A stretch of 64,000 nucleotides of DNA from Chaenocephalus aceratus (Eukaryota; Chordata; Actinopteri; Perciformes; Channichthyidae), in assembly GCA_023974075.1 (NCBI GenBank), contig CM043801.1:34275759-34339758 (forward strand), given 5' to 3'. The notes beneath the pieces were generated by a model. The model had not been told where the DNA came from. It made no database searches and saw nothing but the letters and a program-made list of their open reading frames with translations. The position numbers and the translations under genes were made by a program. The first letter of the stretch is position 1. Each line of letters begins with the position of its first letter. Shown piece after piece: positions 25,697 through 43,101 of this stretch.

Positions 25697-26380
25697 TAGC
25701 GCAGAAGTAACGGGGCAGAAACCCTCCTTTTCACGCAGCGGTCCAGACAAAGACATCAAACGGCGACACATATTCAGTTGCCAGTTACTTTGTCATTAGG
25801 GCAGGGATATCTAGATACTTTCCAAGGTTTGACATAATGAATTGTGCTACTTTTAAAGCAAGGAGCGATGTTTTCAAATCTGTAATCAAAAAGCTCCTCA
25901 AAAACGCAAGCAGTTCCTACCGTTGGCTTTTCAAACTGACAAGACAAGAGACGCTCTAACTGTTTTTCAAATGTAACAGTTTGAAAAGCAAGCAAACTGT
26001 CTGATTGTCTTTAGTTTTCCGCTGTCGTGTGATAGCAACATGGAGGATTTTAACATTAATTTTATATATTTGGAGAGCACAGTAATTTGGAGGAATGGTT
26101 AGTGGCTGATGAGTCCCCAGTGAAGAAAAGAAAAAGACAAGAGGGACAAGAAAACAGCGGAGAAGTAACGGGCAGAAATCCTCCTTTTTACGCAGCGGTC
26201 CAGACATAGACATCAAACGGCGACACATATTCAGTGTGTTACTTTGGCATTAGGGCAGGGATATCTAGATACTTTCCAAGGTTTGACATCATGAATTGTG
26301 CTACTTTTAAAGCAAGCAGCAATGTTTTCAAATCTGTAATCAGAAAGCTCCTCAAAAACGCTATCGAAGCAGTTCCTGCC
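25697..26380. repeat. Direct repeat of about 150-200 bp, spaced 460 bp
   Basis: The segment from about 25697 (GCAGAAGTAACGGGGCAG … CTTTCCAAGGTTTGACAT … AAGCTCCTCAAAAACGC) recurs from about 26158. The same doublet is present in copy 2 (52384 on, and 54281 on). A short frame near 26100 reads SPVKKRKRQEGQENS, probably the remains of a transposon protein. Confidence 0.7.
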
Positions 26381-26397
26381 GTTGCTACGTTAGTTCA

Positions 26398-26875
26398 AAC
26401 AACACACTCTCACTCTCTAAGCGTCCAATAGCGACGTTTGGTCAGTGTCCGTGGCGTCCAATGTGACGCTCCTAGGCTCCTTCAGCGTCATAAAGGGACG
26501 CAAATAGCTTTCAACTGATTGCAATGTATTCCCATCTGCGTCGGGATTTGACGCTCATGGAAGCACGGCATTCGTTTGTGTCGGCTGCCCTTAAAGGTAA
26601 TGTGAGCATCCATTCCCATTGGATAACGGAGAATTGTACACCCGGATGTAAGTATTCCTCTTACTGTCGATTGATTTTACAGTGATATCTGCACTACTCA
26701 TCGACTAAAAAACACCAGATTATCCTTGTTAATTACACAACATTGATTGGCTTAAATTGTGTGCAATGCTTTTGTATTTTTCCCCTTCGATTCGGAGAAA
26801 CAAATATTTGTTCTGAGTAAAGGATGGCAGAAGACACTACACTACCCAGAATCCCCAGCTATCGTTTGGACTACG
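26398..26875. other. Junction DNA between shared block and hAT
   Basis: No match with copy 2. It begins with GACGCT/GCGTC-rich sequence reminiscent of other fish repeats and ends abruptly at the left TIR of the hAT at 26876. No gene is seen. The missing MADF exon sequence should have been here. Confidence 0.4.
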
Positions 26876-28049
26876 CAGGGGTTGGCAACCCGCGGCTCAC
26901 GGGCCGCATGCGGCCCTTTAAGCCCTCTGCTCTGGCTCCCTTGAGCTTAGACAGAAATAAGAAGGAAATAAAATAAAAGTATTTGTAGGACTATTTATAT
27001 TTTGTTGCATGGTTGAAAATGTTTCGTATCTTGTATTTTGAGGTGATACTGTGACACATAAATAAAAACAAAACGGTTTTAATTAGGTCAACTAAAATAT
27101 GCGTCACATCCTGCTTCGGTCCCGCGCGAGCGTCTTTTCTTGGAGGCGAATAACCTGACCCCCGGCTCGATGAGCGAACTATGGATACATCAAAGAAAAG
27201 TACCGGAGGAACACAGGATTTAATTCTGTGTGGACAGAGTTGTATGATTTCACAGCAAACGATGCTGGTTTACCGGTATGTTTGATATGTAGAGAGAAGT
27301 TGTCAACGGTGGTGCTGCAGCCTTTACGAGGGAGAGGAAGACAGCTGACGATCGTCAGTCATAATTCAATGGGGTATGTAATTTATTTCAGAAAACACTT
27401 TTTGTTATATTCCATGGAATGCTCTTAACGTCCCGATAGCAATGAATATATTAAATGCTTTGACAATAAATACATACAAAAATTAATCTCTGGAAGCCGG
27501 AGCGCTGTAAAAAGCACGACCAATCATCTGAGCCGGCCCGGCTAAAATAACTGGATGGCCTACCTGCCTGTCAGCCTTCCATCTGGGCACAAACTTATAT
27601 CGTGCCCTCATTGGTCATGTGTGCGTTCGTGTGTGTTGGAGGAGGGGCTCTGTAAGGAAGTCTGAAGGAAGAGGCATATTTTCCCCGGTTGTGTACTTTC
27701 AAATTCTAGCGCACTCGAGCTGGTTTCTCCATTCTTACCTTTAACTCTTTTTAGGGTGCAGATATATGTTTTATTTATTTCAAAGTGGGCCCATTTAATA
27801 ATATTTATTTCCCCTTCAAATGTGCAGAGGACTCCCCAAGTGCTGTGTTTAATTTATTTTAAAGTAGGCCTGTGTATTATTTTTAATTCTCCTTTGTTTT
27901 TAAGTTCTTTGTTTCTTATGCAAAAAAACTGTAGTTTTTGTCTGATATAACAATAAAAAACTATGAAATATGTTTTGCGGCTCCAGACAAAACATTTTTT
28001 GGGAAAAAGGAGCGAAATGGCTCTTGGTCAAAAAGGTTGCAGACCCCTG
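26876..28049 (+). mobile_element. hAT derivative with N-terminal zinc-finger exon
   Basis: The ends are CAGGGGTTGGCAACC and, inverted on the right, CAGGGGTCTGCAACC. A plus-strand segment at about 27190-27310 encodes NSVWTELYDFTANDAGLPVC followed by LICREKLS. That is the N-terminal zinc-finger start of a Charlie/GTF2IRD2-like hAT transposase. The catalytic domain is absent. The right flank is MADF exon 1, but the left flank is foreign and no TSD is found, so the left junction looks rearranged. Confidence 0.75.
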
Positions 28050-29460
28050 CGGTAGGTGAACAGAGTACAGTCATACAAGACTGGGACATTTGCCACGGCA
28101 ATGATTAATTTTTCCTCCATTTTCTGACATATGGAAAATAGTCAAGACCTGCATACACGCGGTTTGATTGGCTAGCGCTTGTACTGGCGGGAATTAAAAA
28201 ACGGGATTTGATTGGCTGACGCCAGCTTCGAGCAAGCATCGAGCCTCAAAAGTTGAACATTGTTGAACTTTTGACGCCGATAGACGCTCGTGAGGCTTGC
28301 AACGCCTTGCCATGCTACCCACAATGCAGTTCGGCGAATTTTGAAAATATCCTATGTCACCCCATTCAAATGAATGGGCGAAGCGTTGAAAGCCTTTTTT
28401 GACGCCTGTAGTGTGTACGGGCCGTCAGTGTCACATACTGTATGCAGAAGTATTATTTTAAGCAACACATTAAGTTGACGAAACACTCGAGACAAATGTA
28501 ATTAAAGTCAGATCCACTCATGTTTTAGACGGGGCAGTGATATCATAAACCTGTTAATGTACGCATTCAAACACTTGTTCTGTTACCAGCTGTATTCACC
28601 TTTCAGGTGCAGCTATGTGGCTTTTATCCTGGATAAAGTGTTTTAGTCATGGATGTTTAAAGTTTAACTTCTTCATATGTCTAATATTATAGTTGACTTT
28701 TCATTCAAGAAGTATGACGCTGCGCTGTCAGTATGCTTCTCCATGTTTGTGATTGGTCGAATGCTCCAAATACCACCCCTTTCATGTGAATGCGCACCTA
28801 ACTAGATAGGACACTGCTGGCTTGAGCGATCCACTTGATAACCCGCGTCGTAGTACCGTTTAGCGAGAGCGCGTATGTTTTGGATTAGGCCAACCGGCTA
28901 ACTCAAACATATCCAGGTTAGGTTGAACCAGCTTCGTAGTACAGGCCCCTGGTGCAGCTGCATCCTATGTCTTTATAAAGTCAATACACAGAGAGAAGGT
29001 GTTAGTAAGCCTAGTTATCACTACTTTACTTTATGTAACAATAGATCTAGGGATATACATTTGTAAAGTGTTTCCTTTTCTGTCCTTTTTCCTAAAGCTT
29101 GGGGCATACATCTCAGGGGCTATAAATTGGTAAATTAGAGAAAGAAGGCACAATCTTAAGTGATAGAGCTGCTGTTTTGTGAAATATCGGAACAAATGTA
29201 TCTCAACAAACAACCAGTATTTGGTTAATCTGCTAACATCTCAGAGACATCTGGCATGCTTCAAAAGGCCCAAACAACTCATGTAATGGTTTAATCTTTA
29301 AAAACAGAATGTATTTTACAGCTGCTATGGACAGTCTTGCACAAATGTACATTCTCAAAGATATTGAAGTGACTATTGTGTTGTATATATTGATTTTTGT
29401 GCTTTAATTTAGGTCTTAATGTGTGCATATGTATAAATGTGTCTTTTGATTGTGTATATA

Positions 29461-31047
29461 CAGTGGGGCAAAAAAGTATTTAGTGAGATACCAATTGTGC
29501 TAGTTCTCCCACTTAAAAAGATGAGAGGCCTGCAATTTTCATCCTAGGTATACCTCAACTATGAGAGACAAAATGAGAAAAAATCACATTGTCTGATTTT
29601 TAAAGAATTTATTTGCAAATTATGGTGGAAAATAAGTATTTGGTCAATAACAAAAGTTCATCTCAATACTTTGTTATATACCCTTTGTTGGCAATGACAG
29701 AGGTCAAACGTTTTCTGTAAGTCTTCACAAGGTTTTCACACACTGTTGCTGGTATTTTGGCCCATTCCTCCATGCAGATCTCCTCTAGAGCAGTGATGTT
29801 TTGGGGCTGTCGCTGGGCAACACAGATTTTCAACTCCCTCCAAAGATTTTCTATGGGGTTGAGATCTGGAGACTGGCTAGGCCACTCCAGGACCTTAAAA
29901 TGCTTCTTACAAAGCCACTCCTTCGTTGCCCGGGCGGTGTGTTTGGGATCATTGTCATGCTGAAAGACCCAGCCACGTTTTCATCTTCAATGCTCTTGCT
30001 GATGGAAGGAGGTTGTCACTCAAAATCTCACGATACATGGCCCCATTCATTCTTTCCTTTACACGGATCAGTCGTCCTGGTCGCTTTGCAGAAAAACAGC
30101 CCCAAAGCATGATGTTTCCACCCCCATGTTTCACAGTAGCTATGGTGTTCTTTGGATGCAACTCAGCATTCTTTCTCCTCCAAACACGTCTAGTTGAGTT
30201 TTTTACCAAAAAGTTCTATTTTGGTTTCATCTGACCATATGACATTCTCCCAATCCTCTTCTGGATCATCTAAATACTCTCTAGCAAACTTCAGACGGGC
30301 CTGGACATGTACTGGCTTAAGCAGGGGGACACGTCTGGCACTGCAGGATTTGAGTCCCTGGCGGCGTACTGTGTTACTGATGGTAGCCTGTGTTACTTTG
30401 GTCCCAGCTCTCTGCAGGTCATTGACTCGGTCCCCCCGTGTGGTTCTGGAATTTTTGCTCACCGTTCTTGTGATCATTTTGACCCCACGGGGTGAGATCT
30501 TGCGTGGAGCCCCAGATCGAGGTAGATTATCAGTGGTCTTGTAGGTCTTCCATTTTCTAATAATTGCTCCCACAGTTGATTTCTTCACACCAAGCTGCTT
30601 ACCTATTGCAGATGCAGTCTTCCCAGCCTGTTGCAGGTCTACAATTTTGTTTCTGGTGTCCTTTGACAGCTCTTTGGTCTTGGCCATAGTGGAGTTTGGA
30701 GTGTGACTGTTTGAGGTTGTGGACAGGTGTCTTTTATACTGATAACGAGTTCAAACAGGTGCCATTAATACAGTTAACGAGTGGAGGACAGAGGAGGCTC
30801 TTAAAGAAGAAGTTACAGGTCTGTGAGAGCCAGAAATCTTGTTGTTTGTAGGTGACCAAATACTTATTTTACCGAGGAATTTACCAATTAATTCATTAAA
30901 AATCCTACCATGTGATTTTCCTGGATTCTTTCCCCCCATTCTGTCTCTCTGTTGAAGTGTAGGATGAAAATTACAGGCCTCTCTCATCTCTTTAAGTGGG
31001 AGAACTTGCACAATTGGTGGCTGACTAAATACTTTTTTGCCCCACTG
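29461..31047 (-). mobile_element. Tc1-like transposon, TA target
   Basis: The terminal inverted repeats CAGTGGGGCAAAAAAGTATT and AATACTTTTTTGCCCCACTG are flanked by TA (29459-29460 and 31048-31049). Subterminal inverted sequence (CAATTGTGCTAGTTCTCCCA and its partner) extends the TIRs. Copy 2 lacks it at 55946-55956. It lies just upstream of thioesterase exon 1, and its transposase is on the minus strand. Confidence 0.95.
29665..30687 (-). pseudogene. Tc1 transposase, broken
   Basis: Starts at ATG 30687 ([18 protein letters not shown]). It shows the paired helix-turn-helix region ([26 protein letters not shown]-like segment) and [11 protein letters not shown] with the first catalytic Asp. Frame breaks occur near 30200 and 29985. 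Afterwards HDNDPKHTA (second Asp) and [11 protein letters not shown] (Glu) can still be read, and the end is near 29665. The family length is about 340 aa. All three catalytic residues survive, but the frame does not. Confidence 0.9.
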
Positions 31048-31196
31048 TATATGTCACATATTTTTATATATATTTGTTTTTGTATTCAGGATTGTGGGAA
31101 ACTGTATTTTGATCTCTCTGTCTGTACACACAAACTGGAAGATTGACAATAAAGTTGACTTTGACTTTACTATTTATAAATCTTTTCCCAGAAGAG

Positions 31197-37257
<6,061 letters not shown>

Positions 37258-37394
37258 ACAGAAATATCATCATATGATAGATAAACACACGGATAACTGT
37301 AAATAATTGTACAGCGAATCATGTCATGTTTGATTTGATGATAGTTGAAGCACTGAGAGAAAGACATGCTTAATTTGTTGCCTTAGATTTGTAA

Positions 37395-38164
37395 CAGGGT
37401 TTCCGCTAGGATTTTTTCTCGCCGGTCAAATGTCCGGGCAGAATTTATTTTACCAGACAAATTTGAAACTTACCGGTCATATTTCAATAATAATAATAAG
37501 AGTTGTGTAGCAGAGTTTCCGTAAGCAGGTAATTTACCGGACTATGAGCAGATATGCTGATGTTTAAAACTCAGTTCACGGGGCTAATTTTTATATTGCT
37601 TCAGTTTATAATCGTAACAGATCGAAAAAATTCAGATTAATTTTTCAATAAATGATACAACAAACAACATAATTATTACATTCAAACAAACTACTTGTAG
37701 TAGATAACGTACATTATTCAGAAGTTGACATCAACTTTGAATAATAACACGGGAGAAACGGATCCTCTCTTTTCCCCTCTCCCTCCCTCTCTCTCCTCAC
37801 AGCCCGTCAGTTCTCATGCAGCTCCTGCAGCTCGCTAAACAGAGGGCGGGGCTTCAGGTGATTATGCAGAGCTGGGTGTCTCGGTCAGACTCAGCAGCTG
37901 ATCTGATCTCTCTCGCGTCCGGTTACACTTCACTCGCGTTTATGTTCATATCGATCAGATCCAGCTCTCCTGTCCTGATCGGCCTTTATAGAGAGCACCG
38001 ATCAAACTATTAAGAGTGAATATCGGCCGATAATGGACCGGCGGCCGATCTATCGGAGCCTCCCTAATTATTACCAGACATTTTGACCGTCAGGTTTTGA
38101 ATTTACCGGTTTTTTATAATTTTACCAGCTAAAAACCGGTAATTACCGGCTAACGGAAACCCTG
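37395..38164. mobile_element. hAT-type element downstream of copy 1
   Basis: The ends are CAGGGTTTCCGCTAGG and, inverted, CAGGGTTTCCGTTAGCC. The perfect TSD ATTTGTAA is at 37387-37394 and 38165-38172. Copy 2 has the unbroken site at 58909-58920. The inner TACCGG motifs recur near both ends. No coding sequence is seen. Confidence 0.9.
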
Positions 38165-38446
38165 ATTTGTAAATGTACTTATCTATGCTTTTAAGAAAGT
38201 GACATGGCTGTGTGTTGAACAATTGAGTTGATTTTTTTAATCTTTTTTTTTTATTATTTAAAAAAAAAAAAAAAATGTAATAACCATTTTTCCTCCTGGT
38301 CTCTCGCGTCATGCCTCTGCGCCCCACACTTTGAGAACCACTGCTCTACATCAACAGAAAAATGTGGGATATCAAATAATTCTGGCCATGGCTGTTTCCG
38401 TCTCTCCTGAGATTGACGTCGAGAGGATATCTGTGGTCTGGCTGTG

Positions 38447-39680
38447 TACTTAATAATAATAATAATAATAATAAATGATATTTATATAGCGCCTTTCAAG
38501 GGACCCAAGGTCGCTTGTACATGGTGGACAAACAAAACAAACAGACAATCAACGGGAAAACCAAAGAAATAAATAAGGAAGCCGGGGGACCAGAAAAGGG
38601 CTAGGGCCCGAAGGCCAGGGTGAACAGGTGTGTTTTTAGTGATGATTTGAAGATGTCCAGGGAGGCAGCATTACGGATCTCGGCAGGAAGTGCATTCCAG
38701 AGGGTGGGGGCCCGCAAACACTAAACGCCCTGTCACCAACAGTTCGGAGGCGAGAGCGGGGGATGGAGAGCAGGCCCGTGTCTGAGGACCGCAGACTCCG
38801 AGAAGGGGTTAGGGATGGAGGAGGTCCAATAAGTACTGGGGGGCGAGGGAATGGAGGGACTTGTACGTGAGGATGAGTGTTTTGTATTGAATCCGGGACT
38901 GACCGGCAGCCAGTTGTAGGTGGATATGGTGCCACTGGCTTGGTGTGGGTGAGAAGCCTGGCGGCAGAGTTCTGGACGTATTGGAGCCTATCCAGGGTGT
39001 TGCTGGGAACCCCGGACAGGACTCCATTGCAATAGTCCAGACGGGATGTAATGAAGGCGTGTACAAGGGTTTCTGCCACAGAGTCAGAGAGTGAAGCCCG
39101 GATTCTGGCAATGTTTTTTAGGTGGTAGAAGGCGGATTTGGTGACAGATTTGACGTGCGCCTGGAAAGACAGGGTGGTGTCCAGGATGACTCCCAGATTG
39201 CGGACTTCAGTGGACGGGGAGATGGAGCAGCCGTCAATGGAGAGAAGCAGGTCTCCAACCTTCTGGAGCTGCGTCTTGGGAGCCACAATCATGAGCTCTG
39301 TTTTATTGCTGTTTGATTTTGAGCAGGTTTGATGACATCCAGTTTTTTATTTCCTGTAGGCAGTTGACAAGGGATTGAGGGGGGAGCTGAGTGGACGGTT
39401 TGGTGCAGAGATAGAGCTGTGTGTCATCAGCATAAGAGTGAAAGCTGAGACCATGTTGGCGGATGATTGACCAAGTGGGAGCATGTAGATATTGAATAGG
39501 AGGGGTCCAAGCACAGAGCCTTGTGGTACACCTTGGTTGACTGGGGCGGGAGGGGAGCTGCAGTCACTGATGGTGACGAAGTTTTTCCTGTTAGACAGGT
39601 AGGACTCGAACCAGGCAAGAGCTGTGTCACTGAGGCCAAGGGTAGTCAGACAGGCGGCTGAGGAGGACTCAAACAATGTC
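38447..39680 (-). mobile_element. L2-type LINE fragment, minus strand
   Basis: The minus-strand frames start inside reverse transcriptase ([34 protein letters not shown]). After frame breaks they read STEVRNLGVILDTTLSFQ, TSRLDYCNGVLSGVP and QNSAARLLTHTKP. The catalytic region is garbled by frame breaks near 39420. The 3' end is an (ATT/AAT)n tail at 38449-38475. It is inserted at the downstream edge of the broken gene at 39690-43888. Confidence 0.85.
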
Positions 39681-40088
39681 TTTAAGGAGCATCAGAATGT
39701 TCCATGCATTGTCCCCTTCAGGTACTTTATGACCAATGAGAAGTGGGAGCAGTCTGATTAGAGCCCCAGTTCTCATGGCCATTTCCACCTATGGTCCCTT
39801 TGGTAGAAGATGCCATGTGCAATAGGCTGTGGCTGGTCAGTTTTATCATTAAAAGCATATGCAAAGGATTTGATTGCAAGGTTCAGTGTTTCTAAGGTGA
39901 AATATTTCTTAGAAATCAGGTCTGAAAGACAGAGCGATAACTCAACAGGACAATGCCTTCAAAAGAAGAAGGTGGAGTGTGGACCTGTATTTTGATGGCA
40001 CATTAGCTATCACCCAATACACTGCAGTCATTTTGTGTTTTTTTCTAGATGTTCCTAACGGATTGGACACTTCAAAATCATCACTGGC

Positions 40089-41122
40089 CCCGTCTCAGGT
40101 CGGTTAAATTAAATCCTTGCTTCCCTCACTTGCGTCGTTTCCCTGCGACTAGTCCCTCCACCAAGGAAGCATTGAGGGACGCAAGGAAACCCACGAGAAG
40201 CAGGGAAATTAGTTTTAGAGCAATGGGAGGTCCTTTCCTCGGAGCGTCACGTGAAGCGACGTCCGTTTGTGATGACGCCGCACAGCTGATCGTCTGACAG
40301 CAGCTCTGTCCCCGTTATTTCCACACCACCACCCCCGCCTCTGTTAGCACACATTACTGACACAAACATTTGTATCATCTGTTGTAGACCCCAATAAATA
40401 AAATCAAATAAGAAACTCATTCTCAAAAAAGATAAACGCCATCTTAAAATGTATAAACGAACATTAGTTGGATTAATATTGATTCGAGTGCACAAAAGAA
40501 AATAAAATAATTGAGAGAAGAAAAAAGAGACATGTTATCTATCAAAACCCAGTTAGACTAACATTCATTGGATTGCACACTGTGTTTGTTTGTGTGGATA
40601 TGTAGCACATTGACATTTTCATAGCACTTAAATGACTGACTGAATGGAAAATGACAATAAATGAAAAAGCGATCATGAAAATGTTTCCAACAAATGAATA
40701 AAATGATTTTTGACCACTTTGTTGTTGTTCAGATTATCACATATTTGTAACTAAATGAAACATGAATTGAAACAAAACTCAGTATAAACTGAGGACTGAC
40801 TCCCGTGAGGTTCATTTATTTTCTTCAATCCGCTGGGAAACTGCTCTCATGTCAAGAAGCATCAGATCAGTGCATGCACTGTATCGTCCAATCAGTGAGC
40901 GATACACAGTAAGGGGGCGGGGCGAGTGTCTGAGGATTTCATCGGAGGATGGACTGGTGGTTCCTCAGTTATCGCTCCTCCATTATCGATCCTCGATCCT
41001 CGGTCCTCCGGCAGAAATAAGAGCCATGGGACGATACTCAAGATGGCGCAGACAAAGCAACTTCCGGTGAGACCGAGGAGCGAGGAGCGAGGAAATGAAA
41101 ATAGTCGACCTGAGACAGGGTC
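40089..41122. mobile_element. TIR element inside the C2H2 pseudogene
   Basis: The left end CCCCGTCTCAGGTCG (about 40089) and the right end CGACCTGAGACAGGGTC (to about 41122) are inverted repeats. They lie between GLYID and DDFEVSNPLG of the interrupted gene. Near the right end are CGAGGAGCGAGGAGCG repeats. No coding sequence or clear TSD was found, so the superfamily is open. Confidence 0.6.
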
Positions 41123-41295
41123 TATGTAAAGTCCTACAGCGATTTTGAACTCCTCCCCTTTAAGGAGATCATTTTCCTTACAGTGTGAACCATCTCTGTA
41201 TGTACTGTACTCATGTGGCACATGCTTTTGTACTGGAAGAGCTTTGTCTAAAATGTCTGCCCTGTTCAACATTTTCTGTAGCATTGCATGTAGAG

Positions 41296-41653
41296 CAGTG
41301 TTTCTCAAATTTTTTCAAACCAAGGACCACTTAACCAATAAAAAAACACTCGCGGACCACCTAACTCCACAAATATCCAAAATCGCATCGTTTTTCTAGA
41401 ACAGATTACAAATCGCCTGAAAATGGTATAAACAAGTGGCAGCAAGTGGGATGAAGGTGTTGCGCTGGGCTATATCATGCAATCGAAAGTGAAACTTTAG
41501 CGCGCTCCATTACGGAGATATTCTCGCGAGAGTGCGGAAAACTTAAATGTATTTATTTATTTCAAATGTGAAATGTTATCAATATACTCGCAGACCACTA
41601 GGGGGCGCTCACGGAACACCAGTGGTCCGCGGACCACACTTTGAGAAGCACTG
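41296..41653. mobile_element. hAT MITE, 358 bp
   Basis: The ends are CAGTGTTTCTCAAA and TTTGAGAAGCACTG. The TSDs ATGTAGAG (41288-41295) and ATGTGGAG (41654-41661) differ at one base. GGACCAC motifs near both ends are typical of Charlie-like MITEs. It interrupts the C2H2 pseudogene. Confidence 0.85.
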
Positions 41654-41721
41654 ATGTGGAGGGAACATATACAGTACCAGACTTTTTTTCTCTATCAATA
41701 ATGTACTCCACTGGCCTAACC

Positions 41722-43101
41722 CAGTGGCGGCCGGCCCATAGGGGCGCTAGGGGCGCCGCCCACCTCTTGCCAGATACAAAATAAAATTTTTAAATTAAAA
41801 TTAAATAAGAAAATATATATTTAAAAAACATATATTTAAAAAAAATATATATTTATATTTTAATTTGTAATGAACTAAGGTAAATATCATACAATTGGTA
41901 TCACAAAAATGTATAATCTACAATTACATCTCGTTTAAAATTGTGTTACGATGTCTAAAAGTTACTGATAAGTCACCTGTTTCCTGCCTGGCCTTGCCCA
42001 TGGCATTAGTTTATCATTACGGGGCAGAGCCCCGAGCGAAACAGCAGCAACCAGCAGGTTGCAAAAGTCTCAATAGTAAACTGTGCTGCCGAAACATAAT
42101 TTCAGCCAATCAGCGCCGTCAAATATTTTGGTCACGTGGGCGCTCACGTTGGCGCCCATGTTGCTTACGTGCGTTGACGTGAGTTGTTTTTTAGACTCGT
42201 GAGTGACCAAGGTGACGCAGTATTTGGATGAGAATGGTGTGCAGGTGGAGTCGCCGGAACCTCGGTCCGCCCAAGAGCTACTCTCCAATCCTTTTGAAAG
42301 GAGAAGTTTGGGAGATAAATTGATACTTAAAGACCTTGGACCGGACCAACCCGATTTGTATATATCACAGCAAGCTCGTGAAAAAGACAAAACGTATCAA
42401 CAAGGCTTCTCACATGGCTAGCTGGATGCAAACAGGTAAATGCTATCTTTTATTTCACATGCTTGCTCTTCAAACAGCCGGGGACAGATACGATCTGTTC
42501 AGAAACTAGACAAAAGTTAAACAAGTACAAACCACAGACTGTCTGTGTCATGGAGAATACAGTCGCTGGTTTATTTATGTCTGTAGGCCGTTGTTGTGAG
42601 TGTGGACGGTCGGAGCATATACTGCGTTAGCTTAGCCAAGCTCCATTCAGGAAACAAGCATTCTAAAAGGTTTTTCGCCTGCCGTCTGTCTGCAGACTTG
42701 TCAAAGCATTAATTCATGGTTTTTACTAACCGGTATCAGTATGTTGTTACGTCGGCATCATTTAGAAACGTGTATTACAATTTAATCACGGTAAAATATG
42801 TTCATGTTGTTGGAGTTGTAGCTCCCGAGCCAGCGCGTCTTGTTTGAATGATGCGAGTAAACACAGCTGGCAGCTGCGGTGAAACTCGAGCGACTAGAGC
42901 GATGCGATAGGAGCGTTGAGAGCGAAGCGAATATTCGCATCGCGTCCGGTCTGAACGCAGCATAGCGAGCTCCGCGCTGCACTGGAAACGCGCCATTACA
43001 TCACCAGAAGTCCTAATTTAAGGGGTAATTTCTCCAAAAAAAAATGTTTTACTCACTCTATCAATAGCCCCACCAAAAATATTTTCCACCAGCCGCCACT
43101 G
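41722..43101 (+). mobile_element. hAT derivative with N-terminal transposase exon
   Basis: The ends are CAGTGGCGGCCGGCCC and, inverted, CAGTGGCGGCTGGTGG. The perfect TSD GCCTAACC is at 41714-41721 and 43102-43109. Removing it restores the interrupted gene frame (VVRP then VEYII). The plus-strand frame 42203-42421 (ELLSNPFERRSLGDKL, LGPDQPDLY) resembles the start of ZMYM1-like hAT transposases. It begins at GTG where an ATG is expected and stops early. The catalytic part is absent. Confidence 0.85.

Larger units (their letters stand above)
18777..26397. repeat. Shared block, copy 1
   Basis: Apart from insertions, it is nearly identical to 50006-54521 in the same order and orientation. It starts at ATTAATAAACCTGCC and ends at about CTACGTTAGTTCAAAC. 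It lies inside MADF exon 1 of the Harbinger, about 4.8 kb upstream of thioesterase copy 1. Copy-1-only insertions are 19723-21497, 21937-22860, 23551-23984 and 24385-25638. About 130 bp (19440-19570) is absent from copy 2. No gene is recognised in the common sequence. Confidence 0.85.
17726..28120 (-). pseudogene. Harbinger MADF-domain gene, split by 9.3 kb
   Basis: The accessory DNA-binding protein of Harbinger. Exon 1 starts at ATG 28118-28120 (MEEKLIIAVANVPVLYDCTL…), is cut at 28050, and resumes at 18775-18751 (VAETVGET) with a GTAGGT donor. Exon 2 begins at 18096 after a TTTCATTAG acceptor and reads ENICKKRWKSLRDRFRKEKK, the MADF core. It continues as GSAGGYRPWRFMSVMGFL and a Ser/Gln-rich tail, stopping at 17726. 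The phase-1 intron is identical in the copy at 44-47 kb. About 33 nt of exon 1 are missing at the break. In Harbinger systems this protein helps the transposase reach the nucleus and the TIRs (family knowledge). Confidence 0.75.
14010..28424 (+). mobile_element. PIF-Harbinger transposon, 14.4 kb with nested DNA
   Basis: The left TIR (from 14010) is CGCCCCGTACACACTACAGG and the inverted right TIR (to 28424) is CGGCCCGTACACACTACAGG. About 24 of 25 positions match. TCA flanks both sides (14007-14009 and 28425-28427). Removing the element joins the outer sequence exactly as in the uninterrupted relative near 12470. It holds the two usual Harbinger genes, a plus-strand transposase and a minus-strand MADF protein. 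Without the L2 (16671-17700), the 8.1-kb block (18776-26875) and the hAT (26876-28049), it would be about 4.1 kb, a normal Harbinger size. Confidence 0.8.
10315..28951. mobile_element. Outer TIR element (CTACGAAGC family), nested host
   Basis: The right end (…TTCGTAGTACAGGCCCCTG, ending 28951) is sharp. Thioesterase copy 2 is uninterrupted at the same point (55442), and GTGCAGCT (28952-28959) would be the 8-bp target. The left end is eroded, with similarity to the family starting near 10315. Body segments are 10315-10437, 13638-14009 and 28425-28951. They are colinear with the related element at 10443-13632. The Harbinger at 14010-28424 and the relative at 10443-13632 are inserted in it. The CAGGGG terminus suggests hAT, by inference. 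The left boundary is uncertain. Confidence 0.5.

Noticed and set aside
38290..38345. CCCCACACTTTGAGAACCACTG as a complete hAT MITE
   Set aside because: Only one terminus is visible; the other end and TSD were not found.
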